A program made the position numbers and the translations under genes. A stretch of 23,228 bases of DNA from HGW-17 sp938004375 (GTDB taxonomy: Bacteria > Myxococcota_A > Polyangia > HGW-17). The notes under the pieces were generated by a model. That model did not search any database and was not told the origin of the DNA. It was given only the letters and a program-made list of their open reading frames with translations. Below are positions 18,829 through 23,228 of this stretch, piece after piece. Numbering within the stretch: position 1 is the first letter of the stretch; each line of letters opens with the position of its first letter. The stretch covers positions 1-23,228 of the forward strand of contig DAIRVS010000062.1 in assembly GCA_036802685.1 (NCBI GenBank), written 5' to 3'.

Positions 18829-20238
18829 TTACTCGGAAAGATCACGAACGATCAGTTCCAGCTTCTGCCGCCGCGGATCCTCGGGCGGGAAGTTCTCGAC
18901 CTTCTCTTGGAGATCGAGCTTGGTGCGCTTGATCTCCTTCGCATCGTCCGTGCGGGCCAGCTCCTGGGCCTTGCCCAGGCTGATCTCGAACAGGTGGTCC
19001 AGCTCCCGGTTCAGGATGGAGATGGAACGCACGGCGTCCTTGTACATGGCGTTGAACTGGGCGTTCTCGGGCTTCTCGAGGTCGGCGAGCTCCAGCAGGT
19101 CGATCACCCGGTAGAACTTGACCAGCGCCTCCCGATAGTTGGTCGGGTTGAGCTCGCGCTGCTCGTACCGCTGCTTGGCCAGGCTGTAGTCCTCGGAGGC
19201 CTTCTCGAGGTTGGGCTTGGGCAGCTGGGTGGTCTTGATGCGCACGTAGAACACGACCCACTCCTCGTTGCCCGACCCCTGGCGCGTGTCGGGGTGGTTG
19301 TACAGGTTACGGAACTCGAGGGTGTTCTCGCCCACGCTCAGTTTGATCTTCGGGTTCTGCTTGGCCGCCCGGTACAGGTCGACCGTATAGTTGTATTTGG
19401 GCTGGTTGGGGGGCGCCCACTCGGCGTAGCGCACGCGGGTGCCGTTGAGGAGGATGTCGACCTCCTTGTCCTTTTCGATCATGCCCGCGGCGTAGGTCAG
19501 CACCACGCGCGTGTCGGCGGCGGCGACCTGGAAGACGAGCTTCAGGCTGCTCTTGTGCGGGGTGCAGCCGGAGCACTCGCCGAAGTAGGTGTCGAGGAAG
19601 GCGCCCCAGTTGGCTTCGCGGTACTCGACGGCCACTTCGCTCTGGTCGGGAATGACCACGACTTTGGTCTTCTTCGGGGCGACGGCCTTGAGCAGGAGGC
19701 CGCCGAGCATCAGCGCGACGAGCACGGCCGCGGCCATCATCATGAGGCGGCCCCGGGGCGTGGCCCACATCTGGGACATCTTCTCGCCCGCCGAGAGGTG
19801 GACGAGCTCGGTGTCGAGCTTCTCCTTCTGCTTTTCGGTCAGGGAGATGACCACGGTGGGATCGCCGGCGGCGTCGGCCTCGATGTTGGTGAACATGATG
19901 TTGACGGTGCCGCACGTGATGTAGTCGCCGTCCTTGAGGACCTCGGGCGCGGAGAGCAGCTTGCCGTTGAGGCGGGTGCCGTTCGAGGAGCCGGCGTCCT
20001 CGACCATGAAGACGCCGCGCTTGCCGAAGACGTGGGAGTGGCGGCGGCTGATGCTGTCGTCGATGAGGATGATCGAGTTCTCGTCGGTGCGGCCGATGGT
20101 CGCGTCGGACTCGTAGTAGTACTCCTCGCCCCGCTGCCGGCCGTCCTGGATGGTCAGCATGAACCCGGTGGCGCTCTCCTTGCGTCCCTTCGCCGAGGCG
20201 CGGCCGCTGCGGTTGTGATGACGTCGCTGCTGGGCCAC
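18829..20238 (-). CDS. FHA-domain transmembrane protein of the Tad cluster
   Basis: 469 aa. GTG 20238 directly follows the TAG of tadC; GGAGG lies eight bases before it. A basic N-terminus leads to an FHA domain (about 26-118): ATIGRTD (Arg50), ISRRHSHV (Ser64, His67), DAGSSNGTRLNG (Asn86). A cytoplasmic linker, one membrane segment (about 164-185) and an external domain follow, the latter beta-rich to about 330 (VVLTYAAGMIEKDKEVDILLNG, ending in VVFYVRIKT) and helical after that. FHA domains bind phosphothreonine, so this protein could sense phosphorylation inside and act outside the inner membrane. It is co-transcribed with tadB and tadC. Confidence 0.9.
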   Translation of the reverse strand: MAQQRRHHNRSGRASAKGRKESATGFMLTIQDGRQRGEEYYYESDATIGRTDENSIILIDDSISRRHSHVFGKRGVFMVEDAGSSNGTRLNGKLLSAPEVLKDGDYITCGTVNIMFTNIEADAAGDPTVVISLTEKQKEKLDTELVHLSAGEKMSQMWATPRGRLMMMAAAVLVALMLGGLLLKAVAPKKTKVVVIPDQSEVAVEYREANWGAFLDTYFGECSGCTPHKSSLKLVFQVAAADTRVVLTYAAGMIEKDKEVDILLNGTRVRYAEWAPPNQPKYNYTVDLYRAAKQNPKIKLSVGENTLEFRNLYNHPDTRQGSGNEEWVVFYVRIKTTQLPKPNLEKASEDYSLAKQRYEQRELNPTNYREALVKFYRVIDLLELADLEKPENAQFNAMYKDAVRSISILNRELDHLFEISLGKAQELARTDDAKEIKRTKLDLQEKVENFPPEDPRRQKLELIVRDLSE

Positions 20239-21114
20239 CTAGATTCCTCCTCCGCCGCTCATGAAGGCGTACACGATGGGGGCGAACAGAACGATGAACA
20301 CGGTCGGGAAGATGCACGCCACCAGGGGGAACAGCATCTTGACCGGGGCCTCGTTGGCCTTCTTCTCGGCGAGCTGGGTCCGGTCGATGCGCATCTGCGT
20401 GCTCTGGATGCGCAGGATCTTGCCCAGGGACGTGCCCATTCGGTCCGCCTGGATGAGGTTGGTGACGAACGACGAGACCGCGGTGACCTGGATCCGCTTG
20501 GCCATGTTGCGCAGGGCCTCCTCACGGGTGCGCCCCATGCGGATCTCCGAGAGCATCAGCGAGAACTCCTCGGGCAGCGGGCCGGCCTTGGCCTTGTCCA
20601 CGACGGTCTGGATGGCCGCCTGGAAATCCAGGCCCGCCTCGACGGACAGGGTGAGCAGGTCCAGCGCGTAGGGCATGGCGCGGATGATCTTCTTCTGGCG
20701 CTTGCTGATCTGCTCGCGCAGCCACATGTACGGATACATGAAGCCGATCAGCCCGCCGAACGCGCTCCAGTACAGGGGTTTCTTGAGCGCGTTGAGCAGC
20801 ACCAGCATGAACAGCGTGAAGAAGATGGCGGCCATCTCCTGGTACACCAGGAAGTCCTCGGCCTTCAGTTCGGGGCGCCCCATGGCGATGAATTTCCACT
20901 TCATCTTCTCGCGATAGGCGTCGCTGAGGAACTTCCCTTGGGCCATGCCGGCCTTGCGGATCAGGATGTTGCGGGCCGTGCCCACGACGTTCTTGCCGCC
21001 GCCCTCTTCGGAGGCCTGGGCCAGCAGTTGGGCCGGGTAGGCACCCCATAGGAAGAGGAAGACGGCCAGTCCGGTGAGGCCGATTGCGATCAGGGCCATC
21101 GTAGCGCTATCCAT
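20239..21114 (-). CDS. tadC: Tad/Flp secretion inner-membrane protein TadC
   Basis: 291 aa from ATG 21114, two bases after the tadB stop. The layout is a T2SSF-type platform protein: N-terminal membrane segment (about 5-28), a pair near 90-130, a conserved cytoplasmic block (MPYALDLLTLSVEAGLDFQAA, EIRMGRTREEALRNMAKR, LIQADRMGTSLGKILRIQS), then membrane helices near 250-285. TadC partners TadB and the TadA/CpaF ATPase to assemble Flp pili or secrete pseudopilins. The phrase EAGLDFQAA and the position after tadB separate it from TadB. Confidence 0.92.
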   Translation of the reverse strand: MDSATMALIAIGLTGLAVFLFLWGAYPAQLLAQASEEGGGKNVVGTARNILIRKAGMAQGKFLSDAYREKMKWKFIAMGRPELKAEDFLVYQEMAAIFFTLFMLVLLNALKKPLYWSAFGGLIGFMYPYMWLREQISKRQKKIIRAMPYALDLLTLSVEAGLDFQAAIQTVVDKAKAGPLPEEFSLMLSEIRMGRTREEALRNMAKRIQVTAVSSFVTNLIQADRMGTSLGKILRIQSTQMRIDRTQLAEKKANEAPVKMLFPLVACIFPTVFIVLFAPIVYAFMSGGGGI

Positions 21115-21116
21115 GG

Positions 21117-21959
21117 TTACACATCAATGTCCACGATTTTGTAGATTAACCAAATACCAATGATTTCCATCACGATGATGATCGCGATGACGATCTTGCC
21201 GAACGTCGAGCGCAGGAACGGGCCCATCAGATCCGGGCGCATCACGTTCATCACGATGCCCAAAAATAGCGGCATCAGGCCGACGATCCACGCCTGCAAC
21301 TTGCCCTGCGAGGTCAGCGCCTTGATCTTGCCTTCCAGGCGGAACCGCTCGCGGATGGTGGCCGCGATGATCTCGTACATCTCGGCCATGTTGCCGCCGA
21401 GCTTGCGGGCCACGTTGGTGGCGGTGACCACCAGGTCCAGGTCCTCGGAGCCGACGCGCTTGTTCAGGTTCTCGAGGGCCTCCTCGGTGGGCAGGCCGAG
21501 CTTGAGCTCCTTGATGGTCAGGCCGAACTCCTGGCCCAGCGGGGCGGGCACCTCGCGGGAGATGCTCTCCATGGCCTGCTGCAGCGTGAGACCGGCCTTG
21601 AAGGCGGCCGACATCTGCGCCAGGGAGTCCACGAGCTGGACGTTGAACTTCGCGATCCGGCGCTTGCGCAGGTGGGCGATGCCCTTGAACGGCAGGATGA
21701 ACCCAAGGGCGAACAGGAAGATGGCGCCGAACCAGCCGAAGATGACGAAGCCCAGCAGGCCCAGGATGAAGGCGATGATGAGCGTGATGGTCATCAACTG
21801 CGCCGGGGAGATGAACATGAACATGTCCCCGAGGGTGGCGGTGCCCTTGGTGGCGTACTTCTCCTCGTACAACTCGAGGGCCTTCGTCACGATGCTGAAG
21901 ACGTACAGCGCCAGGACGAACGTGGAAACGAAGAAGAAGAGGACGGCGAGGCCGAGCAT
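21117..21959 (-). CDS. tadB: Tad/Flp secretion inner-membrane protein TadB
   Basis: 280 aa from ATG 21959; no strong ribosome binding site is visible, but the gene lies 16 bases after cpaB. Membrane segments at about 4-25 and 55-95 precede the T2SSF core (FNVQLVDSLAQMSAAFKAGLTL, LKLGLPTEEALENLNKRV, ATNVARKLGGNMAEMYE), with two more helices at about 222-275. TadB and TadC form the inner-membrane platform driven by the CpaF ATPase. CpaF, normally just upstream of tadB, is not here; cpaB occupies that place. Confidence 0.92.
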   Translation of the reverse strand: MLGLAVLFFFVSTFVLALYVFSIVTKALELYEEKYATKGTATLGDMFMFISPAQLMTITLIIAFILGLLGFVIFGWFGAIFLFALGFILPFKGIAHLRKRRIAKFNVQLVDSLAQMSAAFKAGLTLQQAMESISREVPAPLGQEFGLTIKELKLGLPTEEALENLNKRVGSEDLDLVVTATNVARKLGGNMAEMYEIIAATIRERFRLEGKIKALTSQGKLQAWIVGLMPLFLGIVMNVMRPDLMGPFLRSTFGKIVIAIIIVMEIIGIWLIYKIVDIDV

Positions 21960-21975
21960 GATTCACCCACGCACT

Positions 21976-22794
21976 TTATTGGGGCGGAACGGGGATGTCC
22001 TTGCCGATTCCGCGCAGGATCCGGATCGTGTCGAGCGTCTGGATGCGCTGCATGCGCAGTTTCTTGGCGCGCTCGCGGGTCAGCAGCGTCTTGAGCGTGG
22101 TCCAGGCGCGCTCCTGCATCAGGCCGCGATCGTCGGGGTTGCGCAGGGTGAGGCTGAGGTCGCCGACCTTCTGGGCCAGAAGCAGCATCTCGGCCTCCTC
22201 GGGGAGCACCAGCAGGGTGACCGACCCGAAGGTGAAGTCGTTGGTGTCGGGGTTGTTCACGCCCGTGCCGCGCTCGCCGGTCTTGAGGACGACGATGTTC
22301 TCGAGCAGGGTGATCGCGACCATCTCGGACTGGTCGCCGGCCTGGTTCTGGAAGGTGCCCAGCACGTCGACGTGGTCGTTGGCCTGCAGCCAGTAACCGA
22401 CGGCCGAGGTGTTGCTCACCGGGACCGTGATGGCGCGGCCGCCCGGACGCAACTTCTGGCCCAGGCTCTTGTCGGTCTCCTGCCCCTCCAGGTTGTGGAA
22501 GTAGATGGGCTGGCCCTTCTCGATGCGGTGCACGAGCAGGCGGCGGCGGTTGATCTCGAGATCGCCCGGCGTGAGCATGGAGTCCGTGTAGAACTGCTCG
22601 GGGATCTCGCCCTCCTCCACGATGTCCACCGTCAGGGGCGTGCGCGGCTTGATCGGCGCCGCGGCGACCAGGATTTTCACGGTGCGCCAGCGGTTCCTGA
22701 TCTTGGTCTGCTCCTTCTTGATGATGGTCTGGACGATGAGCGCGGCCACGATGGCCAGCGCGACAGCGATAATAATTGGCGCCTTGCCTTTCAT
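21976..22794 (-). CDS. cpaB: Flp pilus assembly protein CpaB/RcpC (second copy)
   Basis: 272 aa from ATG 22794; AAGGAG lies 11 bases upstream, a rather long spacing. One membrane segment (about 6-26) is followed by a SAF-type domain (VKILVAAAPIKPRTPLTVD, about 39-57) and the RcpC/CpaB domain (RAITVPVSNTSAVGYWLQ, NDHVDVLGTF, ITLLENIVVL, VTLLVLPEEAEMLLLAQKVG, LTLRNPDDRG). CpaB is a periplasmic component that helps the outer-membrane secretin of the Tad system. A second cpaB-type gene ends just upstream, with the same LTLRNPDDRGL-QERA ending. Confidence 0.93.
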   Translation of the reverse strand: MKGKAPIIIAVALAIVAALIVQTIIKKEQTKIRNRWRTVKILVAAAPIKPRTPLTVDIVEEGEIPEQFYTDSMLTPGDLEINRRRLLVHRIEKGQPIYFHNLEGQETDKSLGQKLRPGGRAITVPVSNTSAVGYWLQANDHVDVLGTFQNQAGDQSEMVAITLLENIVVLKTGERGTGVNNPDTNDFTFGSVTLLVLPEEAEMLLLAQKVGDLSLTLRNPDDRGLMQERAWTTLKTLLTRERAKKLRMQRIQTLDTIRILRGIGKDIPVPPQ

Positions 22795-22812
22795 CGCGCG
22801 TCTAACTCCTTT

Positions 22813-22846
22813 GTGTGTCAGTCAGGGGCAAAAAACGCGGACACAC
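22813..22846. promoter_or_regulatory. Imperfect hairpin in the cpaB leader
   Basis: GTGTGTC (22813-22819) and GACACAC (22840-22846) are inverted around a 20-base loop, between the candidate promoter and cpaB. It could form in the leader RNA; no known riboswitch is recognised. Confidence 0.25.
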
Positions 22847-22857
22847 CAGTGGGCAAC

Positions 22858-22886
22858 AGCATATAGATATGATGCCCACGCGTCAA
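22858..22886 (-). promoter_or_regulatory. Candidate sigma-70 promoter of the cpaB-tadBC-FHA unit
   Basis: On the minus strand a -35 TTGACG (22886-22881) and a -10 TATGCT (22863-22858) are separated by exactly 17 bases, in an unusually AT-rich patch of this GC-rich region. The transcript would begin near 22850, about 55 bases before cpaB. Confidence 0.5.
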
Positions 22887-22912
22887 GGAGAACGGCACAG
22901 ATTATTGAGCGG

Positions 22913-22948
22913 GTCCGACAGGTCAGACAGGTCCGACAGGTCAGACAG
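22913..22948. repeat. Four alternating 9-bp repeats
   Basis: GTCCGACAG and GTCAGACAG alternate twice. The array lies 26 bases upstream of the candidate -35 element. Confidence 0.85.
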
Positions 22949-22992
22949 TGTCCATTATCGGGGCGCCGAGGAAGCTGTTGCAGAAAAAGAAG

Positions 22993-23046
22993 GTCCGACA
23001 AGTCAGACAGGTCCGACAAGTCAGACAGGTCCGACAAGTCAGACAG
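22993..23046. repeat. Six alternating 9-bp repeats next to the upstream cpaB gene
   Basis: GTCCGACAA and GTCAGACAG alternate three times, and a seventh, broken unit runs into the stop codon of the upstream gene (23052-23054). The 44 bases between the two arrays show no repeat. The gap 22795-23051 has no gene I can support. Confidence 0.85.
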
Positions 23047-23051
23047 TCCGA

Positions 23052-23228
23052 CTACTTCGTCGAGGCGGGGGGCGGCGGGACGGGGGCCGGGGCCTCCGGC
23101 GCGGGGGAGTGGGAGGCGCCCGCCACGGGCACACGCTTGCGGGTCAGCAGCGTGTCGGACGTGGATATGGCCCGCTCCTGAATCAGACCGCGGTCGTCGG
23201 GGTTGCGCAGGGTCAGGCCGAGGCGGCC
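23052..23228 (-). CDS. CpaB/RcpC paralogue, C-terminal part only
   Basis: The gene runs in from the right edge; only 58 residues and the TAG at 23052-23054 are visible. The frame reads LGLTLRNPDDRGLIQERA, then TLLTRKR, closely matching the C-terminal part of the next cpaB product (LSLTLRNPDDRGLMQERA, TLLTRER). It ends in a Pro/Ala-rich tail (APVPPPPASTK) where the other copy continues with a charged tail. This places two CpaB-type genes in tandem. Confidence 0.8.
   Translation of the reverse strand, partial: GRLGLTLRNPDDRGLIQERAISTSDTLLTRKRVPVAGASHSPAPEAPAPVPPPPASTK

Noticed and set aside
18043..21051. 1002-codon open frame on the + strand
   Set aside because: Antisense to the FHA genes and tadC, all with clear family motifs. 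It crosses three real genes and has no domain of its own.
22822..23181. Frames with Ser-Asp-Leu or Arg-Gln-Val repeats
   Set aside because: They are direct readings of the 9-bp repeats in the gap between the cpaB genes, and one runs over the promoter candidate and antisense into the upstream cpaB.

Overview
The window looks like chromosomal DNA of a high-GC, Gram-negative bacterium of the broad deltaproteobacterial/myxobacterial type. Signs are many lipobox signal peptides with Ala-Pro or Asp-rich linkers, a 16-stranded-type outer-membrane porin, Tad secretion genes paired with FHA proteins, CotH kinases with parallel beta-helices, and many short tandem repeats both between and inside genes. 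Taxonomy is inferred from gene content only.

Layout. (1) 1-2022, + strand: the 3' end of a propeller-like protein gene and a shrunken, frame-broken second copy of it, followed by a 21-bp minisatellite. (2) 2023-5855, - strand: a prolyl oligopeptidase lipoprotein, an unrecognised 166-aa protein whose start overlaps it by 4 bp, and an M28 aminopeptidase lipoprotein; this looks like an exported peptide-degradation unit. (3) 5898-6449, + strand: a 3-methyladenine DNA glycosylase with its own terminator. (4) 6450-7068: a gene-free stretch holding two near-identical 70-bp palindromic units and other hairpins. (5) 7069-7923, - strand: a beta-helix lipoprotein. (6) 8053-15479, - strand: six tightly packed genes, in transcription order CotH lipoprotein, OprO/OprP-type porin, membrane-anchored CotH/beta-helix protein, small anchored exported protein, VTC-type polyphosphate polymerase domain, DUF4956 membrane protein. 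(7) 15692-23228, - strand: a Tad/Flp cluster with two tandem CpaB genes (the upstream one cut by the window edge), TadB, TadC, two FHA-transmembrane proteins and a divergent macro-domain protein.

The most interesting unit is region 6. Its overlaps (ATGA, 13 bp, 1-nt gap, 14-nt gap) say the six products are made together. A polyphosphate-polymerase-like catalytic domain, a membrane partner, a phosphate/polyphosphate-type porin and two CotH kinases in one transcript suggest a phosphate-based modification or polymer system of the cell envelope. VTC, DUF4956 and CotH are, from memory, often neighbours in other bacteria; the porin and the CotH/beta-helix fusion are the parts that look new. Region 7 is a second point of interest: the Tad motor proteins are followed by two phosphothreonine-binding (FHA) membrane proteins, one ending in a threonine-rich 4-residue repeat and an Asp tail, and a macro domain without the usual catalytic Asn.
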